Below are positions 35,382-44,102 of a DNA stretch of 48,784 nt, one piece after another. The position numbers and the translations under genes were made by a program. The stretch covers positions 1 to 48,784 of the forward strand of contig CAMAWU010000006.1 in assembly GCA_945862025.1 (NCBI GenBank), written 5' to 3'. The notes under the pieces were generated by a model. The model was not told where the DNA came from. It ran no database searches and saw nothing but the letters and a program-made list of their open reading frames with translations. Numbering within the stretch: the first letter of the stretch is position 1; every line of letters begins with the position of its first letter. This stretch comes from Ferrithrix thermotolerans DSM 19514 (GTDB taxonomy: Bacteria; Actinomycetota; Acidimicrobiia; Acidimicrobiales; Ilumatobacteraceae).

Positions 35382-36452
35382 ATGGCATATCAAGCTGAGT
35401 ACATCTGGATTGACGGCGTCGAGCCAACACCAACTTTGCGATCAAAAACAAAGATCATTGAAAACAATTCGAAGGCACTTCCAATTTGGGGATTCGATGG
35501 TTCTTCAACAAATCAAGCAACAGGTGAAGCATCTGACTGCATCCTTAATCCAGTTTTCAGTTGCAAGGATCCCATTCGTGGTGGAAAAAATATTCTCGTG
35601 ATGTGTGAAGTATTAGTTGCCTCAACTGGCAAGCCTCATCCGACAAACTCGCGAGCAGCATGTGCCGTTGTTACAAAAAAATATGCGGCCGAAAAAATGA
35701 TCTATGGAATCGAACAGGAATACACAATGATGCGACTCAACGGTCGTCCACTTGGTTTTCCAGAACTTTCTGGTGAACCAGAGCCACAAGGTCCTTACTA
35801 CTGTGGCGTAGGCGCAGGCCGAGTAATGGGTCGAGACATAGTAGAGATTCACACAGAGATGTGTCTTGAGGCAGGTCTACATATTTCAGGAACTAACGCC
35901 GAAGTTATGCCTGGTCAATGGGAGTTTCAAATCGGTCCAGTTGATGCACTGCGAGTGAGTGATGAACTTTACGTTGCTCGTTGGCTGTTGCATCGGATAG
36001 CCGAAGATTACGACGTAGTTATTTCGCTTGATGCAAAACCACAACATGGAGACTGGAACGGCGCAGGTTGCCACACCAACTTCTCAACAAAAGATATGCG
36101 GTCAAACTACAAAGCAATCGACGACGCATGTCAAGCACTCGGAACGCGAATCAACGAGCATGTCAGCAACTACGGTCACGATATTGAAAGCCGATTGACT
36201 GGCAAACATGAAACTGCGCCGTACGACAAGTTCACATATGGTGTCTCAAACCGAGGTGCTTCTGTGCGAATTCCGTGGCAGGTTGCTCGTGACAAAAAAG
36301 GTTATGCAGAAGACCGTCGACCGAATGCAAATATGGATCCATACATCGTCACACAATTAATTCTTGAAACGGTGTGTGGAAACCCAAAGATAATTAAGAC
36401 TGGTAAGACCGCACCAAAGAAGCCTGCGAAGAAAAAAGCTCGAAAGAAATAA
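35382..36452 (+). CDS. glnII: glutamine synthetase type II (eukaryote-like)
   Basis: A 356-residue GSII enzyme making glutamine from glutamate, ammonia and ATP. Motifs are WGFDGSSTNQATGEASD, YGIEQEYTMM, and NGAGCHTNFSTKDMR in the ATP site. The start ATG 35382 follows AAGGG by 7 nt; a longer reading from 35322 has no support. GSII enzymes are not regulated by adenylylation. The C-terminus carries an unusual Lys-rich tail (KTAPKKPAKKKARKK). It precedes a type I GS and a GlnR-like regulator. Confidence 0.94.
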   Translation: MAYQAEYIWIDGVEPTPTLRSKTKIIENNSKALPIWGFDGSSTNQATGEASDCILNPVFSCKDPIRGGKNILVMCEVLVASTGKPHPTNSRAACAVVTKKYAAEKMIYGIEQEYTMMRLNGRPLGFPELSGEPEPQGPYYCGVGAGRVMGRDIVEIHTEMCLEAGLHISGTNAEVMPGQWEFQIGPVDALRVSDELYVARWLLHRIAEDYDVVISLDAKPQHGDWNGAGCHTNFSTKDMRSNYKAIDDACQALGTRINEHVSNYGHDIESRLTGKHETAPYDKFTYGVSNRGASVRIPWQVARDKKGYAEDRRPNANMDPYIVTQLILETVCGNPKIIKTGKTAPKKPAKKKARKK

Positions 36453-36456
36453 TTAT

Positions 36457-36500
36457 TCTGCCGTCGTTACCCGAGTAATTCTCGCAGTAACGACGGCAGA
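36457..36500 (+). terminator. strong 14-bp hairpin between the two glutamine synthetase genes
   Basis: A perfect 14-bp stem (36457-36470 with 36487-36500) contains a further 4-bp stem (CGAG with CTCG) inside its loop. It starts 4 nt after the glnII stop. There is no clean U-run after it, so it may be an imperfect terminator, an RNA-processing or stability element, or an attenuator before the next gene 36 nt away. Strand taken from the flanking genes. Confidence 0.55.
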
Positions 36501-36536
36501 CTATATTCATGCTTTCTCAACGAAATCAGGCCTGAG

Positions 36537-37874
36537 ATGATCGAACAGCAGCGTGATTATGTATTGCGAACTGTTGAAGAACGTGGCATTCGCTTGGTTC
36601 GCCTGTGGTTCACAGACGTTCTCGGAAATTTAAAAAGTTTTGCAATCAGTCCGGCCGAAATGGAGAATGCACTCAATGACGGCATGATTTTTGACGGCTC
36701 GGCGATTGATGGCTTTAGTCGTGTGCAAGAAAGTGATGTGCTTGCACTTCCAGATGCCAACACATTTGAAGTTCTTCCTTGGGTTGACCCAAAAGGTGCA
36801 GAGGCTCGAGTGTTTTGTGACGTCGCGAAATTAGATGGCACACCGTTTGATGGGGACCCGCGCCAAGTTTTACGGCGCAACTTGAACAATGCGCGCGAAC
36901 TTGGCTACCAGTTCTATGTCGCACCAGACATTGAATATTTCTATTTTGATCCTCCGGCAGTTGATTCACGACCTGTTCCACTTGACGAAGGTGGCTTCTT
37001 CGATTTAACAAGCACCGACATCACGAGTTCGCTACGCAAAGAAACAATTCGCACATTAGAAACAATGAGTATCCCAGTTGAGTACAGCTTTCACGAAGAC
37101 GCCCCTAGTCAACATGAAATCGATCTGCGCCACACCGATGCATTGACAATGGCAGACAGTGTGATGACTTTTCGTTTGGTCGTTAAAGAAATCGCTGCGC
37201 TCCACAATGTGCATGCAACTTTCATGCCTAAGCCACTTGAAGGTGTTCAAGGTTCTGGGATGCACTTGCACTTGAGTCTGTTCAAAGATGAGCAGAATGC
37301 ATTTCATGATGCCGATGATCCATACAACTTGTCGCAAACAGCAAAACAATTCATGGCTGGACTGCTGCGTCATGCCGCAGAAATAACAGCGATAACAAAT
37401 CAGACCGTGAATAGTTACAAACGACTTGTGCCAGGTTTTGAAGCACCCGTACATATTTCGTGGGCGCGAAATAACCGCAGCGGTTTAATTCGCGTTCCGA
37501 TTCAAAAGCGCAATAGCGAGAACGCAACTCGAATTGAATATCGTTCACCTGACCCAGCGTGCAACCCTTATCTCGCATTCTCGGTGATCCTTGCTGCTGG
37601 CTTGCGCGGAATAAAAGAGGGTTACGAACTTCCACAAGAAGCTGACGCCAATCTTTTCGAAATGGGCGATGACATGTTGGCGAAACTTGGCATAGAACAA
37701 CTTCCTCAATCAATGTCTGATGCATTGCGCGTAATGGAGCGCTCAGAACTTGTTGCCGATGCACTTGGAGATCACATCTTTGAATGGTTCTTAAGAAATA
37801 AGCGTGCAGAGTGGCGCGGTTACAAAACGCACATCAGTCAGTACGAACTAAATCGCTATCTGCGCTCACTTTGA
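36537..37874 (+). CDS. glnA: type I glutamine synthetase (GlnA family)
   Basis: A 445-residue GSI enzyme. Motifs include FDGSAIDGFSRVQESD, the ATP-site VQGSGMHLHLSLF, and NRSGLIRVP with the R-E-N-A-T-RIEYRSPDPACNPYLAF block. The region where GSI-beta enzymes carry the adenylylation Tyr (NLYDLP) reads KEGYELPQEADAN, as in shorter GSI-alpha/GlnA2-type enzymes, so covalent control is doubtful. The actinobacterial GlnA2 assignment is likely. The gene is followed after 7 nt by the regulator. Confidence 0.92.
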   Translation: MIEQQRDYVLRTVEERGIRLVRLWFTDVLGNLKSFAISPAEMENALNDGMIFDGSAIDGFSRVQESDVLALPDANTFEVLPWVDPKGAEARVFCDVAKLDGTPFDGDPRQVLRRNLNNARELGYQFYVAPDIEYFYFDPPAVDSRPVPLDEGGFFDLTSTDITSSLRKETIRTLETMSIPVEYSFHEDAPSQHEIDLRHTDALTMADSVMTFRLVVKEIAALHNVHATFMPKPLEGVQGSGMHLHLSLFKDEQNAFHDADDPYNLSQTAKQFMAGLLRHAAEITAITNQTVNSYKRLVPGFEAPVHISWARNNRSGLIRVPIQKRNSENATRIEYRSPDPACNPYLAFSVILAAGLRGIKEGYELPQEADANLFEMGDDMLAKLGIEQLPQSMSDALRVMERSELVADALGDHIFEWFLRNKRAEWRGYKTHISQYELNRYLRSL

Positions 37875-37881
37875 GAAGAAA

Positions 37882-38574
37882 ATGACTAACGACGCGACTC
37901 GACTTCTTGCTGTATTTCCTGATCCTGCGCCGATAGACGTTGCTCGAACTTTAGACCTCTCTGGGTATTTGTGGAAGGCAGTCAAAAATAATGACGCAAT
38001 TGGCCAACTTGAACCAGCAAACGGTTGGGCAGGGGCCGTCGTTGAATGCAGTGAAGATCCTGAAGCCGGATGGGCGATGTGTCGCGCGCTTCGCCGACGC
38101 GAGTTGCCGGTTACTCGAATAATTGTTCTCGTCAGTGGCGCACAACTTGCAGATCTTGAAATGCGTGACGATCTGTTTGATGACTTTTGCCTTGCGCCGA
38201 TTCATCCGCGTGAACTTGACTCACGTCTGAGGCATCTTTTCTACACAGAGTTATCTGTATCGCGAGAATCGTTAATTGAATACGGCGGCCTGGTGCTCAA
38301 CACCGAAACATATCAAGCAACATTTAGTGGCAACCCCCTTGACCTGACATATATGGAGTACGAGTTGCTCAAATTCTTGGCGCAAAACCCTGGCAAAGTT
38401 TTTAGCCGCGAGATTTTGCTATCGCGTGTTTGGGGATACGAGTATTACGGTGGTGCTCGCACGGTAGACGTTCACATTCGTCGGTTGCGTGCAAAATTAG
38501 GTGAAGAGCACGCCAATCTGATCGAAACTGTGCGCAGTGTTGGATACAGGTTCGGGCAATCTAAGTGGAGCTAA
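37882..38574 (+). CDS. atypical OmpR-family response regulator, GlnR-like
   Basis: A 230-residue protein: degenerate receiver domain (1-115) and C-terminal winged helix (LDLTYMEYELLKFLAQNPGKVFSREILLSRVWGYEYYGGARTVDVHIRRLRAKLG). At the usual phospho-acceptor position the text reads AVVECSEDP, with Glu55 and no Asp, and the usual Lys-Pro motif is LAPIHP. Phosphorylation is therefore unlikely, as in GlnR, the global nitrogen regulator of Actinomycetota. No sensor kinase is adjacent. Its place right behind two GS genes supports a nitrogen role. Confidence 0.85.
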   Translation: MTNDATRLLAVFPDPAPIDVARTLDLSGYLWKAVKNNDAIGQLEPANGWAGAVVECSEDPEAGWAMCRALRRRELPVTRIIVLVSGAQLADLEMRDDLFDDFCLAPIHPRELDSRLRHLFYTELSVSRESLIEYGGLVLNTETYQATFSGNPLDLTYMEYELLKFLAQNPGKVFSREILLSRVWGYEYYGGARTVDVHIRRLRAKLGEEHANLIETVRSVGYRFGQSKWS

Positions 38575-39149
38575 AAAATACTGTTGAATAACGACAGAAT
38601 TCCGAAAATGATGAAGAATACGCTCGCTGCGCGTTGAACCAGTTGCAATTTAACTTTTCGTTGCAACCAGGCACCGGCCGCAACAGCAATAGCCGACACT
38701 GTGCACAACGCAGTCGCAGCACCAATCGCAACACCAAGTGAATCACCAGTTCTAACAGCAAAACCAACTGTCGCAAGTTGCGTCAAGTCTGCAAACTCGG
38801 CTACCAAAATTGCCGAAGTCGAAATATATACGACTTGAAAAAAATTTCGTGAGACTTTTATTTCGTCTTGCTTTTCTTGTTTATCTCGGGACGAACGAAA
38901 CATCAAAATACCTGATCCTAAAAACACAAAACCTACGACGGCATGAATAGGTCTTTCTGGCAATTTTGAAAGTGCTGATCCAAATAAAACTGCGACTGTG
39001 ACATGAGTGCAGTAGCCAATGCTCACACCAATCCAAACCGCTAGTGGTCGGCGCATACGAGTTGAAAGCATCAAAGTTGCAAACATTGTTTTATCGGGGA
39101 GTTCAGCTAAGAAAATCGCCACAAACACCAGCACCGCATTACTCAGCAT
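38571..39149 (-). CDS. TMEM165/GDT1 (UPF0016) family cation transporter
   Basis: A 192-residue protein with six hydrophobic helices in two homologous halves. Each half carries the family motif in modified form: AELPDKTMFATLML near residue 15 and AEFADLTQLATVGF near 118, where the usual pattern is E-x-G-D-K/R-T/S. Characterised relatives move Mn2+, Ca2+ or protons, often as manganese exporters. The 3' end overlaps the convergent regulator gene by 4 nt. Cation specificity is unknown. Confidence 0.85.
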   Translation of the reverse strand: MLSNAVLVFVAIFLAELPDKTMFATLMLSTRMRRPLAVWIGVSIGYCTHVTVAVLFGSALSKLPERPIHAVVGFVFLGSGILMFRSSRDKQEKQDEIKVSRNFFQVVYISTSAILVAEFADLTQLATVGFAVRTGDSLGVAIGAATALCTVSAIAVAAGAWLQRKVKLQLVQRAASVFFIIFGILSLFNSIF

Positions 39150-39242
39150 TAGGCAATTTTACGTGAAAACAATGGCGATACGAAAACAAATGAAAACTCA
39201 AAAACTGACTCAACCGAGTTTTTCTAAGCGAGACTATAAGAA

Positions 39243-41540
39243 GTGGCACCGACTAAAACTTCAGTTACACAAGTTGATTTAAGCCTGACGGGTATGTCGT
39301 GCAATGCCTGCGCCACCTCAATTGAAAAAGGTTTAAACAAACTCGACAGTGTAACCGCAACGGTAAATTTTGCGACAGAGTCAGCGCGCATCAAAATCGA
39401 ATCAACGTCGATTCTCCCTAGCGCATTGATTGATACAGTCACTGCACTTGGTTATGGTGCTCGCCTGCTGGCAGACACAACTCCCGAAATGCTAGAAACC
39501 GAAAACAACGACCGAGTCGCAATGTTGTTGACGCGACTGACCGCTTCAAGTCTGCTCGCACTTCCTGTTGTGTTGTTATCAATGGTCTCCAATTTAGAGT
39601 TTCGAAATTGGCAGTGGCTTGCACTTGCACTTAGCGCTCCAGTGGTGACTTGGGGTGCGTGGCCGTTTCATCGTGCTGCCCTGATGAATGCGCGTCATCG
39701 CTCAACAACAATGGACACACTAATTTCAATCGGTGTTTTTGCATCAACAGCATGGTCAGTTTGGGCAATTATCTGGGGCGATGCAGTTGAAAATATTTAT
39801 CGTGGTTCGGCACATTCAACGAACATGACAAGTATGACGATGAAATCTGGAGACAGCACTCATATTTATTTAGAGGTTGCTGTTGCCGTCACCGTGTTCT
39901 TGCTCGCAGGAAGATACTTTGAGGCTCGAGCAAAAAATCGCGCAGGTGATGCATTGCGTTCTTTGCTCGCACTCAATGCCCGCACTGCAACAGTTCTTCG
40001 TGACTCAGAAGAACACACGATTGATGCAGCCCAAGTTCGTGTTGATGATCTATTGGTTGTGCGGCCCGGTGAAATAATTCCAGCCGATGGTGTCGTCGTT
40101 GAAGGTAATTCATCCTTAGATGTTTCAATGTTGACTGGCGAAAGCGTGCCGACTGATGTTGCCCCAGGCAGCACGGTTACTGGCACAACAGTAAATCTCA
40201 CGGGGCGACTGATTATTCGTGCTACTCGAGTTGGTGCAGAAACAACATTTGCCCAAATCACTCGGCTGGTGCGCGATGCACAGACAACAAAAGCGCCAGT
40301 TCAAAGACTTGCAGACCGAGTTAGCGGGGTGTTCGTGCCGACCGTTATTGGTTTGTCATTTGCGACATTTATCGCATGGTATATCTGGGGTACATCCACG
40401 ACTAATGCTTTTACTTCAGCGGTCGCAGTATTAATTATCGCTTGCCCTTGTGCCCTCGGACTCGCAACGCCAACTGCGTTGATGGTCGGCAGTGGCCGTG
40501 CCGCGCAAATGGGCATCGTGATTAAAGGTGTTGATGTTTTGCAAAGCACACGACGCATTGACACCGTTGTGTTTGACAAAACTGGAACGATCACAACAGG
40601 TGTGATGCAGCTAATTGACGTTGTCGTTGCATCGGGCGCAAATCGCAGCGAGGTTCTCAAGTTGGCAGGCGCACTTGAACATGCAAGTGAACATCCAGTT
40701 GCCCGAGCCATTGCCAATGCTGCTCGCAAAGAATTTGGCACATTGCCAAATGTCAGTGAGTTTGTTTCATCGCCTGGCATGGGCACTTCTGGAATTGTCG
40801 ACGGGCACAAGATTATGGTTGGGCGTGAATCTTTGTTTAGCAAGACTCTTGTAATTATCCCGGCAGATCTTCGTGAATCTCTTGCGCGCGCGCGAAACGG
40901 TGGCAATACGGCCGTGTTAGTCGTAATTGATGGAGCAGTGAAAGCAGTTTGCGTTGTTGCTGATCAACCAAAATCGTCTAGCGCAACGGCTATCGCCGAA
41001 CTTCGTAAACTTGGCCTGCGTCCTATTTTGCTAACTGGAGACAATCATGCAACTGCAGTTGCAATCGCTCAACAAGTCGGCATTGAGGCCGACGATCAAC
41101 AAGTGATTGCTGGTGTTCTTCCAGACGAAAAGGTTCGCGTTGTCTCGGATTTACAACAACGCGGTTATGCAGTTGCGATGGTTGGCGACGGAGTGAATGA
41201 TGCTGCGGCACTAGCCCAGGCAGATGTTGGAATAGCAATGGGAACTGGAACAGATGTTGCGATGCATGCCAGCGATCTGACAATTGTGAGTGGAGATTTA
41301 AGATTGGTTGCCGATGCGATTTTGCTCTCACGCGCAACATTACGCACGATTACCGCAAATGTTTTTTGGGCATTTGCATACAACACCGCTGCTATTCCAC
41401 TTGCGGCGCTCGGATATTTAAATCCGATGTGGGCTGGGTTAGCAATGGCATTTTCAAGTATTTTTGTAGTGACAAACAGTTTGCGATTACGCACAACCAA
41501 ACTCACACAGCACACCGCGTTCGTACACGCAACTCGCTAA
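39243..41540 (+). CDS. copA: copper-translocating P1B-type ATPase
   Basis: A 765-residue Cu+-type pump. It has an N-terminal HMA domain with GMSCNAC (C20 and C23), the actuator motif LTGESVPTD, the transport motif ACPCALGLATP, the phosphorylation site FDKTGTITTG, the SEHPVARA nucleotide-binding motif, and GDGVNDAAALAQADVG. CPC in the transport helix indicates Cu+/Ag+. A periplasmic loop near 183-203 is rich in Met, His and Ser. GTG start at 39243. No CsoR or CopZ gene is adjacent. The end overlaps the convergent HTH gene by 38 nt. Confidence 0.94.
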   Translation: MAPTKTSVTQVDLSLTGMSCNACATSIEKGLNKLDSVTATVNFATESARIKIESTSILPSALIDTVTALGYGARLLADTTPEMLETENNDRVAMLLTRLTASSLLALPVVLLSMVSNLEFRNWQWLALALSAPVVTWGAWPFHRAALMNARHRSTTMDTLISIGVFASTAWSVWAIIWGDAVENIYRGSAHSTNMTSMTMKSGDSTHIYLEVAVAVTVFLLAGRYFEARAKNRAGDALRSLLALNARTATVLRDSEEHTIDAAQVRVDDLLVVRPGEIIPADGVVVEGNSSLDVSMLTGESVPTDVAPGSTVTGTTVNLTGRLIIRATRVGAETTFAQITRLVRDAQTTKAPVQRLADRVSGVFVPTVIGLSFATFIAWYIWGTSTTNAFTSAVAVLIIACPCALGLATPTALMVGSGRAAQMGIVIKGVDVLQSTRRIDTVVFDKTGTITTGVMQLIDVVVASGANRSEVLKLAGALEHASEHPVARAIANAARKEFGTLPNVSEFVSSPGMGTSGIVDGHKIMVGRESLFSKTLVIIPADLRESLARARNGGNTAVLVVIDGAVKAVCVVADQPKSSSATAIAELRKLGLRPILLTGDNHATAVAIAQQVGIEADDQQVIAGVLPDEKVRVVSDLQQRGYAVAMVGDGVNDAAALAQADVGIAMGTGTDVAMHASDLTIVSGDLRLVADAILLSRATLRTITANVFWAFAYNTAAIPLAALGYLNPMWAGLAMAFSSIFVVTNSLRLRTTKLTQHTAFVHATR

Positions 41541-42300
41541 TCGCCTTAGCCCGCCAGGCTCGCGCTGTGCGTTCTGCAACTCCATATCGCATAGCGATTG
41601 CTGACGCATTTTCGCCACTTGCAACTGCGCGCAAAATCGCAATGTGTTTTGGATTGATCCCTTGTGCCAATGCAACTGCAATTAGTTTGTCTAGGTTTAC
41701 CTCGTCGTCAAACTCATCTTGTGGTGCAATAAGTAATTCACTAAGTACAAATGGATCAATCGGAATCACTTTGTAACGCTTCGAACGATTGCCATCTACA
41801 AATGCGTAATATTCGCTGTCACGCACCAGATTTGCAGCAACCTTATTTGATCGCCGATGCCACGGATATTTTCGAATCACTCCCCATGCGCTGGGCAAAA
41901 CATCGGCAATTGCTGTATCGATTCCACCTTCAACAATCCGACCGCGGCGTCGTGCAATCGCCAATAGCGGTGGCAAAATTCTTTGTAAAACAATTCGCGC
42001 CGCCAACTCGTCACTAGTCGCCTGCTTAACTAATAGCCATAAGTATTGATCGCCTTGCGAATCATCTCGAGCGGTATTGAAGCCGGCACGAACTAAAACT
42101 TCGTCTAGATGAGTGACTCTCGGGCCCGGCAAAGACCATGAATTAACGATTTCAAGCTCTCTGTTTCGCACACTGATGACTTGCCATTCTCTTATCAATC
42201 GCGAAATAGGACTAGCCGGCCTTTGCGCAATGCCTGGGCTCCATACCAGCGCTGGTTGATCTGTCTTTAATTGTTGATGAGTTGTGGTGAGTTGTGTCAT
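41503..42300 (-). CDS. HTH protein with sigma-70 region-4-like C-terminus, unknown function
   Basis: About 265 residues (ATG 42300; a longer reading to 42369 has no better support). The central part, ARIVLQRILPPLLAIARRRGR to RKYPWHRRSNKVAANLV, looks like a conserved helical domain I cannot name. The C-terminus (HIAILRAVASGENASAIAMRYGVAERTARAWRAKAISEL) is a helix-turn-helix like sigma region 4 or LuxR. No sigma region 2 is visible, so it is not an ordinary sigma factor. It probably binds DNA. Its tail overlaps copA. Confidence 0.7.
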   Translation of the reverse strand: MTQLTTTHQQLKTDQPALVWSPGIAQRPASPISRLIREWQVISVRNRELEIVNSWSLPGPRVTHLDEVLVRAGFNTARDDSQGDQYLWLLVKQATSDELAARIVLQRILPPLLAIARRRGRIVEGGIDTAIADVLPSAWGVIRKYPWHRRSNKVAANLVRDSEYYAFVDGNRSKRYKVIPIDPFVLSELLIAPQDEFDDEVNLDKLIAVALAQGINPKHIAILRAVASGENASAIAMRYGVAERTARAWRAKAISELRVRTRCAV

Positions 42301-42391
42301 GCACAACATCGTGCGAAATAGCACCACCGCAACTCGCCCGTGAAGTCTCACCGAAACTCTCACTGCCAAAAACTTCTAACTTAAAGCAAAT

Positions 42392-43276
42392 TTAAGGAAT
42401 ACCGATATTTCCATTCTGGATATTTTTTATAATCAAAGGTAGTTTTTCTCTTAGCAAAACCTTGGGTTTCCATCCAACAAGATTGAAAGCCTTCGAAATA
42501 TCAAAAGCAAAACCAAAGTCTCCGCCGTCTGAACTGATGACCTTTACATTTGGGTCTACTAACTTTACAAACTCATTTAGGGAAAGCAGATTTTCGGTGC
42601 CACCACCTGCATTAATTTTTTGTCCAAAAACTTTATTTTCAAATAATTGCTCAATTAACTGTCCTAGGTCATCAACGTGAAGTGGATCACGAAATTGCAA
42701 TCCACCGCGAGGCAGGGTAATTTCACCACTATTTATAGTCTTTTTTACGAGTGGTGTAATCCATCCAGTTATCCGATTTTCGAAGTTGGTGTAGCCAGTG
42801 GTCAAACGAATAATATTGCTCTTCGGGTGCGACTCAGAAATAAATTCTGCCACAAGCTTAGATTTCCCATAAAAATTAGTTGGAGCAAATGGAAAGTCCT
42901 CGTTCACCAGAAATTTTGGTCGGTAACCAGAATCCGTAATTATGACATCGTTCAAACCATAGACAGTACCAAATACTTCTCTAGTGGATAATTGAAACCA
43001 AGCTATTTCACTATTAGTTAAAATGTTCGCGAGGTGTCTTGCACCGTTAACTGTTACGTGCTCTGTCACGGTATTGATTTGATAATTCAACGACCCGCGA
43101 GCATCAATTACGGCTAGATTTATAATTGCATCAATTTTATTTTTGTCTAAAAAATCTCGCGTGAGACTATATATATCTTCTTCTTTATCCCAGCCAATTA
43201 CTTTGTGATTCTTGATTAGATAATGATGTAGCCCTAGACCAAGATATCCACGATGACCGATCAGCACAATATTCAT
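42392..43276 (-). CDS. NAD-dependent epimerase/dehydratase (extended SDR)
   Basis: A 294-residue protein with a Rossmann motif IGHRGYLGLGL, a catalytic-type YGKSK with an upstream LSTREVFG, and FRDPLHVDDLGQLIEQL, typical of nucleotide-sugar epimerases or reductases. The coding sequence is clearly more AT-rich than neighbours, rich in AAA/AAT/ATT codons, suggesting recent acquisition. It abuts the SDR gene (shared base 43276), so the pair probably acts together on a cell-surface sugar. Substrate unknown. Confidence 0.82.
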   Translation of the reverse strand: MNIVLIGHRGYLGLGLHHYLIKNHKVIGWDKEEDIYSLTRDFLDKNKIDAIINLAVIDARGSLNYQINTVTEHVTVNGARHLANILTNSEIAWFQLSTREVFGTVYGLNDVIITDSGYRPKFLVNEDFPFAPTNFYGKSKLVAEFISESHPKSNIIRLTTGYTNFENRITGWITPLVKKTINSGEITLPRGGLQFRDPLHVDDLGQLIEQLFENKVFGQKINAGGGTENLLSLNEFVKLVDPNVKVISSDGGDFGFAFDISKAFNLVGWKPKVLLREKLPLIIKNIQNGNIGIP

Positions 43277-44034
43277 TATTTCCCCGCTCCATCAACTGCG
43301 ATAATACTTCCAGCCATAAATGACGCTTGATCTGAACAGAGAAGTGCGACAGCGGGAGCAATATCTTCTGGCTGACCCAGCCTTCCAGTCGGTAAATCTT
43401 GGTCTAAGTATTTTTTCAGGGCCGCAGGGTCTTCATTTCTAAGTTTTGCGAAATAACGCCCCTCTGTGTAGATTGCTCCAGGAGCAACTGCCGAGACGAT
43501 CACATTATGTTTGGCCACCTGGCGACTCAGAGTCTTGATATAGCCATCTAATGCACATTTTGCGGAAACATACGGTGCGTTTCCGCTGTAAGTAGTGGTC
43601 GACAACGTAGAGAGGTGCACTATTCTTCCCCACTTATTTTTAATCATTGCGGGAACGAATTCACAATTCAACTCATGACCAATACCAACATTCAGTTGCC
43701 AAACTCGTTGCCAGTCTTCGGTTGACGCAAATATATTTGAAATTCCAAGTGACCCGCCAAGGTTGTGAACGATTATCTCTGGGTTCAAACCATTCTCATT
43801 AATCTCAGCAATCAAGGATGCTGGGCCGGTTGGCGACATTAAATCAATCACGAAACAATGATGCTCGACACCAGTAGCCGAAATTTCTTTGCGTAAAGTT
43901 TCAAGTTCTCCAGCAGAACGCGCCACAAGGAGCATCGTCGCGCCTTCGTTAGCGAGACCAACCGAAATTCCTCGACCAATACCTTTGCTCGCCCCAGTTA
44001 CCAAGGCAACTCTATTTTTAATACCTAAATCCAT
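43276..44034 (-). CDS. short-chain dehydrogenase/reductase (classical SDR)
   Basis: A 252-residue SDR. The cofactor motif is TGASKGIGRGI, the NAG-equivalent is HNLGG, and the catalytic Ser, Tyr and Lys lie in HLSTLSTTTYSGNAPYVSAK. The C-terminus MAGSIIAVDGAGK is typical. The Asn of the usual NAG motif is present but the pattern is N-L-G-G. The immediate overlap with the epimerase gene suggests a shared pathway. Substrate unknown. Confidence 0.87.
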   Translation of the reverse strand: MDLGIKNRVALVTGASKGIGRGISVGLANEGATMLLVARSAGELETLRKEISATGVEHHCFVIDLMSPTGPASLIAEINENGLNPEIIVHNLGGSLGISNIFASTEDWQRVWQLNVGIGHELNCEFVPAMIKNKWGRIVHLSTLSTTTYSGNAPYVSAKCALDGYIKTLSRQVAKHNVIVSAVAPGAIYTEGRYFAKLRNEDPAALKKYLDQDLPTGRLGQPEDIAPAVALLCSDQASFMAGSIIAVDGAGK

Positions 44035-44102
44035 GCCTGTAAGATATCTGATTAGTAGTAGCTTCGCGTTGTTTCTGAGATCTGATACTGCGCCATAATT
44101 GG

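Noticed and set aside
41503-42300. Standard sigma factor or WhiG partner for the RsiG-like protein
   Set aside because: Only a region-4-like HTH is visible; no region 2 motif, so calling it a sigma factor is not supported.
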